Below, piece by piece: positions 42,901-64,000 of a stretch of 64,000 nucleotides of DNA. Position 1 is the stretch's first letter. Every line of letters starts with the position of its first letter. The notes under the pieces were generated by a model. The model saw only the letters and a program-made list of their open reading frames with translations. It ran no database searches and was not told the DNA's origin. The translations under genes and the position numbers were made by a program. The stretch is from Mesostigma viride (lineage: Eukaryota; Streptophyta; Mesostigmatophyceae; Mesostigmatales; Mesostigmataceae), in contig RPFO01000392.1 in NCBI GenBank assembly GCA_009746045.1, positions 471,452 to 535,451 of the forward strand, written 5' to 3'.

Positions 42901-45900
42901 CCTCCAGCACATTATGCAGAATGGCCAGGCAAGAAGCTAAGACGTTTTCACAGGGATGCACCAATTACAGGTTGTCGTATGCAAGCAGGTACCGTCTCCT
43001 GCAGGGGCAGGTGGGCTGGTGGGGCGTGTGCCAGTACCCGTGCACAGTAGCTTGCTGCTGGCCGTTGCATAAACATTGCGTTTTTTGCCGTGAACAATTG
43101 CTCATGGACCAGCGCTTGTTGGCAGCAGAACTTGCACAGCTGAACTTCATGCTATAGTAGTAGTACTATCTGGTTATGATTAGTTCTTTTGGTTAATCTC
43201 ATTATTTCTTTTGTTATTGGCTTATCATGTGGCCATACATCGTGGGCACCAGCTGGTTATTATTACGCCTGTCGAGTCTCTTTTCATATCTCACAACTTG
43301 TTTCGTGGAACATTCGTGGGACTTTTAAGGCTAACTAAGAACCAAGGTTGGCAACGTTATGGTATGAAAACGTTAGTCACACCTCTGAATCAAGTCCCAC
43401 ACATTCCTCACCTCCCACGAGCCACCGCACATTCCTCACCCTCTATTGTGCTATACCTGCCATGCCTGCCTGCCCGCCCGCCCGCCCGCCCGCCCGCCCG
43501 CCCGCCCGCCCGCCCGCCCGCCTGCCTGCCTGCCTGCCTGCCTGCAGAACAAGCGCCCAGTGCTCTTTGTGGGCAACCACGGGCTGTACGGGTTCTACGA
43601 CAGCCCCCTCATCTTCCACGAGGTAAGCTATCCTCCAAGGGGTGAGGTGGCACCACGGGACATGGATGTTTATCACTATGTCAGAACAGCCCATGAGCCG
43701 TCGGGTAGAAAACAAATCAAGAAGACAACAGGCCCTGTTTCAGTAGAGTCAGCTGCACTTCCCCGTGACACCATGCCCAGCTTTTCTGTACCGGGGAGAA
43801 TGGCTTAAGTACTCTTCATCTCGCCTCTCTGGTTTTAGTAAAAGACCTCGCATTTCTAGTCTAGAAGTCCTGCATCGACCGGCCAGCTTAGAGAGGGTGA
43901 CTGACCAAAACGGAGGGAGGCATGGGGATATACGTAGCATCGGTAGTGGCACCTATTTAGGGGGGGGTAGAAAGAAGAAGTGGCTTCGTGAGTTAGTGTG
44001 GTTTCTTTGCCGAACGTTTCCTGCTGGATGTGCAGCTCATTCTGCCTCTTGCCCAACAAGGTATGCGGAAACATTTTCCCCTACTTGAACTTATCCTACC
44101 ACGCGTCACTCTTGCATTTACAAATATATGCTTTCTTTCATGCCCTTTGTGCCACTGCCACCCATGTCTATTATGTTTGTATCCCAACGCCTACTACCAG
44201 CTGCACCTCCAGGGCTTCACCTGCCGTGCAATGGCACACCCCAACATTATGAACGGGCCGCTGGGCCCCTTGTTCAAGAGGTAGCAATCCACACGCCGCA
44301 TGATGTTGAGTGGCATGGCCATGGCATGGCATGGCATGGCATGGCATGGCATGGCGGGGCGCGGCGGGGCGGGGCGGGGCGGGGCGGGGCGGGGCGGGCG
44401 GGGCGGGGCGGGGCGGGGCGGGGCGGGGCGGGGCGGGGCGGGGCGGGGCGGGGCGGGGGGGCGGGGCGGGGCGGGCGGGGCGGGCGGGGCGGGCGGGGCG
44501 GGGCGGGCGGGGCGGGGCGGGGCGGGGCGGGGCGGGCGGCGGGCGGGGCGGGGCGGGGCGGGCGGGGCGGGGCGGGGCGGGGCGGGCGGGGGGCGGCGCG
44601 GGCGGCGCGGGGCGGGGCGGGGCGGGCGGGGCGGCGGGGCGGGGCGGGCGGGGCGGGGCGGGGCGGGCGGGGCGGGGCGGGGCGGGGCGGGGCGGGGCGG
44701 GCGGGGCGGGGCGGGGCGGGGCGGGGCGGGGCGGGCGCGGGGCGGGCGGGCGGGCGGGGCGGGGCGGGGCGGGCGGGCGGGGCGGGGCGGGGCGGGCGGG
44801 GCGGGGCGGGGCGGGGGGGGGGGGGGGGGGCGGGGCGGGGGGGGAGGGGAGGGGCGGGGCGGGGCGGGGCGGGGCGGGGCGGGGCGGGCGGGGCGGGGCG
44901 GGGCGGGGCGGGGCGGGGCGGGGCGGCGGGGCGGGGCGGGGCGGGGCGGCGGGGTGGGGCGGGCTGGGGGGGGGAGGGGAGCGGAGCGGCGGGGCGGGGA
45001 GGGAGGGGGGGGGGGGGGGAGGGGAGGGAGGGGAGGGGAGGGAGGGGAGGGGAGGGGAGGGGAGGGGAGGGAGGGGAGGGGAGGGAGGGAGGGGAGGGAG
45101 GGGAGGGGAGGGGAGGGGAGGGAGGGAGGGGAGGGGAGGGGAGGGGGGGAGGGAGGGGAGGGGAGGGGAGGGGAGGGGAGGGGAGGGAGGGGAGGGGAGG
45201 GGAGGGGAGGGCATGGCATGGCATGGCATGGCATGGCATGGCATGGCATGGCATGGCATGGCATGGCATGGCATGGCATGGCATGGCATGGCATGGCATG
45301 GCATGGCATGGCATGGCATGGCATGGCATGGCATGGCATGGCATGGCATGGCATGAAGTGGCATGGCATGAAGTGGCATGGAATTCTTCCTCATGTCAGG
45401 TTGGCACGCCTGGCAATCTTAGTTGTTCAGCTCATTTGGGACGGCGTAGTTGATGTGATGGTAACAATGTAGAACAGCCTCTTGACATGGGGCAAGTGGT
45501 TACCCACTGCCTTAACAAGGATCTGCTGGCATGAAGACCTGGCGCGAGACTTCAAGCTATGGGCTTGGTCACTATGACTGTGTGGGTGACTGTGACTGTG
45601 TGGGACGTGTGGATGTTGCCATCATGCGCTCAAAGAGGAGCCAACTCCTCCTTGCATGTCTGTAGTGTCTTTCCACGCTGTATTGCCATGTTTGTGGATG
45701 AAAAAAAGGGGAAGCTCGCCGACAGATTCACCGGGCAGCCGAACCAAAAGGTAGCTCTAAAAGTTGAAGATCCTGGATGGCAGTCATCGGGGCCTTCAAA
45801 GGTGCACGCGCATGTGTCATTCAAGACACGCCAGTATGATGTCATTCCCTGCTGACTCATCCTCTGATATCGGGCATCGTTCCGTGGCGTCTGATACTTA

Positions 45901-48900
45901 TCGGCATCTGTCCGTGGCATCTGATGCATATCGGCATGGGTCTGTGGCATGGTGTTGATCCCACAGGTATGGCTCGGTGAAGGCCACCCCGCAGGGGATG
46001 TTCAACGCTCTCAAGGTACGCGATGGCTTCGCCAGGCACCCACTCCTCATGTGGCTGGATTCAAATTTCACGGGGGTTGACGATGCACGATTCCACGGTG
46101 CGGTTGACGTGCTCTGCCACACGGAGTGAGCCCTTGGACCAAATTCAGTAGTGGCTACAACATCGCACAAGAGGTGTGGAACCGTGCATTTTCATGTTCT
46201 TCAGGCTTGTCCGCTTGTCACGATTTCCCACTTATCCACGTGACGGCTGTAGCATCAAAGGCATGGTGCTTTGATATGGCTGTTTAACAGCCATACTTTC
46301 CGTCTTCGTACCTTGTAACCCCATCCCACAGCGTTTGGCCGGCCACCCAATCCAATGCAGCATCTTCTCTTTCTCCTGTTCTCTACTAACCACAGTAGCC
46401 CACCTCTTGTCTGGGCTGCCGATCAATGTCCGGGTGTGAAGTGGAGCTGAGGTGCTGGCATCGGGCCATCAGGAATCACCGCGCAGCTGTCTTTGATGCG
46501 CACGCACCGCCCATGCCCACGGCAAGGGTGATGAGGCACAAGTGGGGGCACCAGGCTGCTCTGGCTTGCTGTGAGATTCCCTTTCGTGCATGCTTGGCCT
46601 TGTTCATGCTGTGACCCATGTATCAGCTGTGTCTGTTTCCAGGCTCCGGCTATTCCCATGACGGCGTACAGATGACATGGTGGATAGCTTGCGTGCTGTC
46701 GCAACCAGACCACGCTACGGCTGTAGTCGGCCACCCTGCCAAGTCTGTGGACGTCATGTTAATCACATCTATTGCTGCTTGCAAGGTGTCCGCATCCATC
46801 CCTGAGCCATGCAGCGTAGCGTTTGTCATCACAGGACGTAACAATATCATATACATTTGCTTTATTCTAACATAGGCTTTATATCCGCCTGCACATTGCT
46901 GCCATGCGATCGGACCCCCCACTCGCGTGTGCCAGAACGGGGAGAACGTGCTGCTGTTTCCTGGGGGTGCCAGGGACGTGCACAAGAAGAAGGTGAGGGC
47001 TGTAGGCACGGCCACGCCCAAAGACACGGGCGGTGGAGGATCGTCAAGCCGGCTGGTCTTGCCTGTAACGGTATCGGCAAGCTCGTCTGCAGTTATTTTG
47101 CTGGCTGCAAGGAAAGGCAATCAAATGGGTCACAAGCAAGGCAACCGAGAAGAATGTGAAGGGGACCTAAGACCAGGGAGGGAGATAACGAGACAGGCAG
47201 GCACATGCGACGACATTTGTGAGCAGGGGGGTGGGCTGGGCACCGGGTGGCCGGGCGGGTAGTCAGATGGACAACACTACAAAATTGAAGCAAGGAATTC
47301 CCTGCATTAGTTGTTGGTGGGCACTGGCTACAGTATGATATAGTCTATACACCGCCTTCACATCACAGTCGTGCCAGCAGCTGATTTCCTTGAGGTAGCC
47401 ATGACACCAGCTGTGGTGGTGGCAAGATGGCCATGATGACAGCCATGGTGATAGTCAACCCCAAGGTTCCCTTCCTCATCTGCGTGGCTATGGTCATGAT
47501 TGCTGCCCCTATGTGCCTGCCTTGGCACACGTTGCACTTGCCTCCGCGGCAACTGCACCGCGCAGACGCAGAAGAACCAGATCATGTGGGCGGAGGAGAG
47601 GAACTTTGTGCGGCTCGCGGCGCGCTTCGGTGCGATCATCGTCCCTTTCGCCACGCTCGGCGCCGACGACTCGTGAGTTGTGGGAATAGGTGTACCAAAC
47701 AGCTTGATTGTTGTTGGTTCGTTGTGCCCACTCGCATTGCCATCCTCGCAACCATACACTGACACCCTGTGCCGCTTTGCTTTCGGGACGCTGGTCCATG
47801 GGTTCACCAGTGACGGGCATCTGGCCTGCTCTGCTCTTTATGAATTCTCCTTTGTTGAGCCGGCCGGATCAACTTGATGGAGCCACGCCTAGTTGCTTTA
47901 CGTAGATTTCCAGTGATGGCCACCATGAACTGCCTGTTGCTGATAGATGGATATGTGGACACTACCGCATGTGCATGCTCGTGGTCTCCTGCACGTAGGA
48001 ATACAGGCTTGCAAGAGCTGCTCAAATGCCGGCCTTGTAGTCCACTGAGCTGGTCTTTGCCCATCCACCCTCAGCGCAATGTACCCAGAACAAGCCCATG
48101 ATATCGCTCCTCTGTGCCCCCATGCCACCATCCAGCCCCATGTCATCCTCCACCCCCATGACCCCACTTCAAGTTATGGACCATCGGTCCCCTTGCCTCT
48201 TCTATGGATCATCGGCCCCCTTGCCTCTTCTATGGACCATCGGTCCCCTTGCCTCTTCTATGGATCATCGGTCCCCTTGCCTCTTCTATGGACCATCGGC
48301 CCCCTTGCCTCTTCTATGGACCATCGGTCCCCTTGCCTCTTCTATGGATCATCGGCCCCCTTGCCTCTTCTATGGATCATCGGCCCTCTTGCCTCTTCTA
48401 TGGACCATCAGTCCCCTTGCCTCTTCTATGGACCATCAGTCCCCTTGCCTCTTCTATGGACCATCGGTCCCCTTGCCTCTTCTATGGATCATCGGCCCCC
48501 TTGCCTCTTCTATGGACCATCAGTCCCCTTGCCTCTTCTATGGACCATCAGTCCCCTTGCCTCTTCTATGGACCATCAGTCCCCTTGCCTCTTCTATGGA
48601 CCATCGGTCCCCTTGCCTCTTCTATGGACCATCAGTCCCCTTGCCTCTTCTATGGACCATCGGTCCCCTGGACTCTTCTATGGATCATCGGCCCCTTTGC
48701 CTCTTCTATGGATCATCGGCCCCCTTGCCTCTTCTATGGACAATCAGTCCCCTTGCCAGTATCCACCCTCACCTGCCCCCCACCCGTCTGTTGCCATGTA
48801 TCATCGTGGCCCCCGGCTCCCCTGATCTCCACCAGCTACGAGATCGCGCTGGATGCGGACGACATGCTGTCCTCCCCGCTGCTGGGTCCGCTGCTGGGCC

Positions 48901-51163
48901 AGATCATCCGCAACACGGGCATCCCTGAGGAGGAGCTTCTGCTGCCCGTACCGGGTGTGCCCCTGGGGAACATGGTCGTGCCCAGGTGGGTGCGGAGCCA
49001 CTTGCCCGTGGTTAGGAGGACCGGTCATCCCTCGTGCACCAGTATGCAACAGGCCTGATGGGGTACTACCATTGTTGCTTCAGGGTTTTTCATGCAGCTC
49101 ACTATTGCTGGAGCTGTTTAAATAACCGCTATCTACTGCTATCAATCTGTTCGTGCTGCTCAATCAGGTGCTTTCATTCGGCAGATGCTTTGTTGCCAAC
49201 CCATCATTGATGGCAGCACCAGGTCCCGCTGTCTACCTCCCTGGCTGCCCATCACCACCCTGGTGCACTGCTCCGGTACTTCGCTCCCATTTTGTATGCC
49301 CCACACGCTGCTCCCCCAATTTACTCACGATCATTCCTGCGGGGGGGCTGGGCCTGCGTTTTCTCCCTGTGGTTGCGGGTGCAAGCAGCCTCCTGCCCAT
49401 CCCGCGCGTGGAGCGCGTGTACCTCTACTTTGGCCAGCCGGTGGACACCAGCCTCGTGCCGCAGGTGCTAAGGAGCAAGGAGGCGGTGAGTGGGACCATG
49501 GGGCATGCCACACACACACACACACGTGCGGGGCCTCAGTCCCCGCCGGCGCTGTTTGCAATCCCGTACCGGTGGGATCCAGCCATGCATGCGTTCACCG
49601 TCGTGCTTTGCAGGCATGCTCTTTCTGTCCACAGCTTGCGGATGGGCGCAACCTCGGGGTGGGAAGTGGCGTACGACGGCTGCGTAGTCCGTCTGAGTCA
49701 ACAACCTGGGTGATGAGGACAGTATGATGGTCAAGCAAAGGTTCCACTCGGCCATTCTGCACCTCATACATAGCAGCCCGGGTGCTGTGTATAGCGCCTG
49801 TCGCATGGTCCACGCGCCTCCCAGTATCCAGCAATTGCATCGATGTGTTTATGAACTAATTAATTAATCCATCCATCGCCACTGCGTGGTTTTGAACTAA
49901 TTAATTAATCCATCGATCGCCCTTACGTTTTTATTAACTAATTAATTAATCCTTTGATCGCCTCTACGTGTTTATTAACTAATTAATCCATTGATCGCCT
50001 ACTGTGAACGCTCAGCTTTGATCCGCACGTGGCTCTTGAAACACTGACGCTCTCATCCTGCCACTCCATGACTTTCACCCGATCCCGCCTACTAAAGAAA
50101 CTTTCAATGGATTCCATTGTACCCTGTCTTTGTGGCATGGCTCCTTTCCTCCCCTGTGACCCACTTTGCTGCCGGGGGGTTGTGCGCGGCCGCTGTCTGG
50201 CACGACATGGACAACCGAATGTCTGATGCTAACATCAACGTGCGGCCACCCCTGCAGTGCCACAATGTCTTCGGTAAGCACATGCTGGTGTCTCTCCACG
50301 TGGGCCCTTTGAATGGGGATACCACCCCCATAGTCTGCATGCCCTTCTTATCTTTCGTACCCGTTTGTTCTGCTACCGCCTGCTTGGTTTTGGCCCCATC
50401 ACTGGCCAAGAGGGACGGTTAGCATCGTCCCCGCTGCCCTGCACGTTGCGTACACCTGGCTGCCTGCGCCATCACATCCCACGCTCCGGAAGTGGACCAT
50501 GCACGATGAATCCTAAAGCATGTGCATGGGCGGTGGTTGTCTATGCCCTGCCTTATCGGTGTCGCATGCCTGCAGAGCGCCTGCGTGGCGACGTGCAGAA
50601 TGGGATTGACTACTTGAAGGATGTGCGGAGGCAGGATCCGGTGAGTTGCTCGGCCGTACAGCAACATCCGGGTAAGCGCCGCATAGGTTCAAGTAGAAGT
50701 AGGGAATCCTACCCCTTTGAGGGGTGGCTTACGCGAAGCCTAGCGTATAGCTGTATGAGGCATGGAGCGCCCGATTTCGTTGGCCTGCAGGATCCACGCC
50801 TGGGATGCAGTGTTAATGGTGACGGAGGGATCTCAATTGTGCGTACGCTTGCACTCATGATGGCACGAATGGCAGTCAGTGTCCTTGGCTCGGAGATCGC
50901 GTCTTGGGGGATGTTTACCGTGTTGGTATCGGTACAAGTCTCAACTGCATGTGCCCAGTCAAGGCTCACGAAACTTCTTTGATGGCCCAGATTGTTGGGT
51001 AGCATGGTTAACCAGACCATGGGGTATCAGCCACTTCGCGTGACATTGTGTATACAACGTGGCCCTCCACTCCTTGGTCCTGCAGGAAGCGGATATCGGG
51101 TCCCGGCTGAAAAATCGTGCAGCGGAGGTATTCTCCACCCTGGATCGGTGGTTGTGGAGATAA
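36901..51163 (+). CDS. phytyl ester synthase / diacylglycerol acyltransferase-like (PES/ELT family)
   Basis: Seventeen in-phase exons: 36901-37304, 38109-38352, 39115-39219, 39699-40016, 40764-40909, 41578-42136, 42503-42559, 43548-43622, 44201-44280, 45967-46015, 46936-46992, 47566-47672, 48836-48985, 49389-49485, 50258-50273, 50576-50640, 51086-51163; 868 aa. The N-terminus is Arg/Ser/Thr-rich, like a plastid transit peptide. An alpha/beta-hydrolase half follows ([11 protein letters not shown]; nucleophile [15 protein letters not shown]), then an acyltransferase half: [68 protein letters not shown]. Exon 6 adds a low-complexity insert, making the protein longer than the roughly 700-aa plant enzymes. 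Plant relatives esterify phytol and make triacylglycerol in plastoglobules. The last exon is uncertain because it overlaps a LINE remnant. Confidence 0.87.
43464..43546. repeat. (CCCG)n/(CCTG)n array forming a 3' splice site tract
   Basis: CCTG units, then about thirteen CCCG units, then CCTG units run directly into the acceptor CCTGCAG|AAC of acyltransferase exon 8. The array therefore serves as the pyrimidine tract. Confidence 0.9.
44312..45381. repeat. 1.07-kb concentric pentanucleotide array (GGCAT / GGGGC / GGGGA)
   Basis: GGCAT units form both outer edges. Inside lie a long GGGGC block (about 44355-44990) and a GGGGA block (about 45000-45210), with sporadic contractions to GGGC or GGGA. 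It occupies the intron between acyltransferase exons 9 and 10. The sense strand is extremely G-rich. Long ORFs here on both strands are spurious. Confidence 0.97.
48175..48757. repeat. 28-bp minisatellite, about 21 units
   Basis: The unit is ATGGACCATCGG plus TCCCCTTGCCTCTTCT, with GACC/GATC and CGG/CAG variants. Each unit contains GGACC-ATC-GGTCC, a short inverted repeat able to form a hairpin. It lies in the intron before acyltransferase exon 13. Confidence 0.95.
49852..50005. repeat. about 41-bp tandem repeat, four units
   Basis: AACTAATTAATTAATCC followed by a variable ATCGCC...ACGTGTTTATT segment occurs four times in the intron before the microexon of the acyltransferase gene. Confidence 0.85.
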
Positions 51164-51575
51164 TGCCTGCCGGCAAAGTTAAGAAGGCGTCTTTGGGGCA
51201 TGAGAATTGTGCTTGTTGAGGTCTCACCCTTGTCCCGTCGCAACCCACTGGCAAACTTGCGCGCGCCGGCCCGCACCGACGCGGCGCAACCCGAACCTAT
51301 GTGACACAATTGCTTGAGGATGCAGGGCTTCTGGGATTATCTGTACCCCGCGCCCGCATGATAGACAAGGAGAAATGGGCTGCCACTGCGATAAGCACCT
51401 TCCTGAGGGGCATGCTCCTGTTTTCTCCCCACGGACCCCGCGGCCCATTGCTATGATGCAGGGTAGAAGTACGCAGGTGGAGGTTATTGCCATTGAGGAT
51501 AGCCGCTACACTACTGCCTCATCTGCCTTTACAGTAGAGGACAGCTCAGATGAGGATTATATCCCCCTCTGGTGA
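51090..51575 (+). pseudogene. degenerate LINE C-terminal remnant
   Basis: Conceptual frames with stops give [32 protein letters not shown] and MIDKEKWAATAISTFLRG. These follow the order of the post-RT tail of LINEs (the MP..R.K motif, RRG, then D+..W). A later open frame ends SSDEDYIPLW at 51575. It lies directly at the 3' end of the acyltransferase gene and overlaps its proposed last exon. Confidence 0.45.
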
Positions 51576-52756
51576 CGAAATGGTTGGGGCATGAGGCAGA
51601 CGATATTTTTAACTTTTGTGTAATTATTTTCTGATGAGATCAGCATAGTACTCGGTAGTTAATTTCATGTAGACTGTGTGGCACAAAACTCAGGGCCATA
51701 TCAGTGGTCACTGCAGCTATTTTTCATTTTAAGTGAGACAGCTATTTTTCAGATGCATCACAAGTATAACGCAGTACAGCGCAGTGAGCAGTGATGGCAG
51801 CCCCTGCATGACAACATGACGCACCGGCATGCCAAGCCCCGTACATGGGGCCATCATGACCTACGTACGAGGGTCAAATCGTCGAAAATAGTTTGCTAAC
51901 ATGTTATGCAACATCTAGCATGCATAATATATCGTCCAGGCACAGTTGTCTCACTTCATAATGTATCATCTTCCATGCTGTACATGACTAAAATAGGCAA
52001 CCATAGCCAAAGCGCATATATATCATCTGCATATGTTCTTACAAACTGTTGCGTCCGTGCCTCGATCACGGAGACGGGGGGCCGGGCTGGTTTTTAAACG
52101 CGTTTTCTCTTCCATCGCGATATGAATGCAAACCGAGGCTTGATAACGCGATACATCAGGGTGCAAGGTGGCACGTGGCACACCCAGAAACCATGATCTA
52201 TCAAGGAGACAACCAGCGCAGGCCAGAAATCGGGAGAATGATCTATGCATCCGTACCAACTCTTTCACCCGCGCTCACAACAAAGTTCAGTGGTAGATTT
52301 AGCTTGTGTATGGCCGTCAAAAAAAAAAAAAAAAAAAATGCAAAAATGCAACTGATTTTTTTTTTTTAAGATTCTCTATGGTGTATTTGACCTCCGTACC
52401 GATTTACAGACCTAAAATCTCATGTCTACTGGGTTTGCCACGTGTCAGATTACAACGCGATACATCGCCTTCTAACCCTACAACGCAACAACAACAACAA
52501 AAAAAACGGGTTAATATTTCAGCATTGGCGAGTTGCCGAGTCACTTGCAAGGTCCTAATGTACAACTGGCGTGGGTCCACGTCAACCAGCGTCTTGTTAT
52601 TCCAAAATGTCACTTTTGTTGATGTTGATGTCCCGAATCAGCCATGGCTGGCTGTGCCACACTTTGAGGACAGCACAGCTCAGAACCGGCAGGCGTCACA
52701 GACTGGGTCAAACACTTTCATGTTTCGCATCAGCCTGGAGCCCTCTGATGTGGACC
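51576..52756. other. convergent intergenic region, acyltransferase / TRPM-like
   Basis: Both neighbouring genes end here. It is AT-rich with a 19-base A run near 52320 and a T run near 52357. TTACA strings (minus-strand TGTAA) near 52403 and 52450 are candidate poly(A) signals for the channel gene. No gene is seen. Confidence 0.5.
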
Positions 52757-63947
<11,191 letters not shown>

Positions 63948-64000
63948 CTGTTTTGATGGGTTGGATATTCAACTCGCTAGGCTGTGAGTGGGAGAACCTG

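Noticed and set aside
44128-45472. Long Gly/Arg- and Pro-rich ORFs on both strands
   Set aside because: They consist of pentanucleotide repeats that stay open in every frame and lie in an intron of the acyltransferase gene.
48079-49058. Long ORFs with PLPLLWTI and ASSMDH repeats
   Set aside because: They are read through the 28-bp minisatellite in all three plus frames; only the exon at 48836-48985 is coding.
50759-50983. Alternative last acyltransferase exon starting GATCCACGC
   Set aside because: The acceptor is good and it is open for 74 codons, but the sequence has no similarity to the family. It remains a fallback if 51086-51163 is wrong.

Overview
This is nuclear DNA of a eukaryote, almost certainly a green alga (Chlorophyta). 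The genes are split by GT-AG introns with GC-rich exons. They include plant-lineage types: an RH24-type DEAD-box helicase, a GIP1-like protein, an OPR/RAP organelle RNA factor and a phytyl-ester-synthase-type acyltransferase. A TRPM-like channel, which land plants lack, and non-LTR retrotransposons with short-repeat tails also fit an alga. The species cannot be named from sequence alone.

Layout. (1) 1-6398, minus: 5' part of an RH24/DDX42-type RNA helicase, running off the left edge, with three tandem-repeat blocks in its introns. (2) 6399-9193: divergent intergenic region holding a 1.5-kb foldback element (6893-8437). (3) 9194-15658, plus: eight-exon GIP1-like gene. (4) 16.3-27.3 kb: transposon island. 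It holds a head-to-head inverted pair of retrotransposon 3' ends with a restriction-like endonuclease domain, two 5'-truncated LINE copies, and a 4631-bp piggyBac-like element (20783-25413) inserted in the reverse-transcriptase ORF of one LINE. (5) 27389-31275, minus: OPR-like repeat protein with a C-terminal RAP domain. (6) 33500-35920, minus: intronless purple acid phosphatase with a predicted C-terminal membrane anchor. (7) 36901-51163, plus: 17-exon PES/ELT-type acyltransferase, including a 16-nt microexon. (8) 52757 to beyond the right edge, minus: TRPM-like cation channel, at least 15 exons.

The five gene models with introns were assembled by hand from splice sites; reading phase is preserved at every junction, which is the main support for them. 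No operons are expected. The genes share little beyond neighbourhood: helicase, GIP1-like and OPR/RAP proteins act on RNA or gene expression, the acyltransferase is probably plastid-located, and the phosphatase and channel are membrane proteins. Two gene pairs are divergent (helicase/GIP1-like; phosphatase/acyltransferase) and may share promoter regions.

Much of the rest is simple-sequence and minisatellite DNA inside introns. Nearly all long open frames in these tracts (for example 44.3-45.4 kb and 53.1-53.9 kb) are artefacts of repeat composition, and many open frames begin at non-ATG codons. The most unusual observations are the CTAG-flanked piggyBac-like insertion, the foldback element, a tandem repeat that copies a functional splice donor, and the concentric short-repeat arrays.
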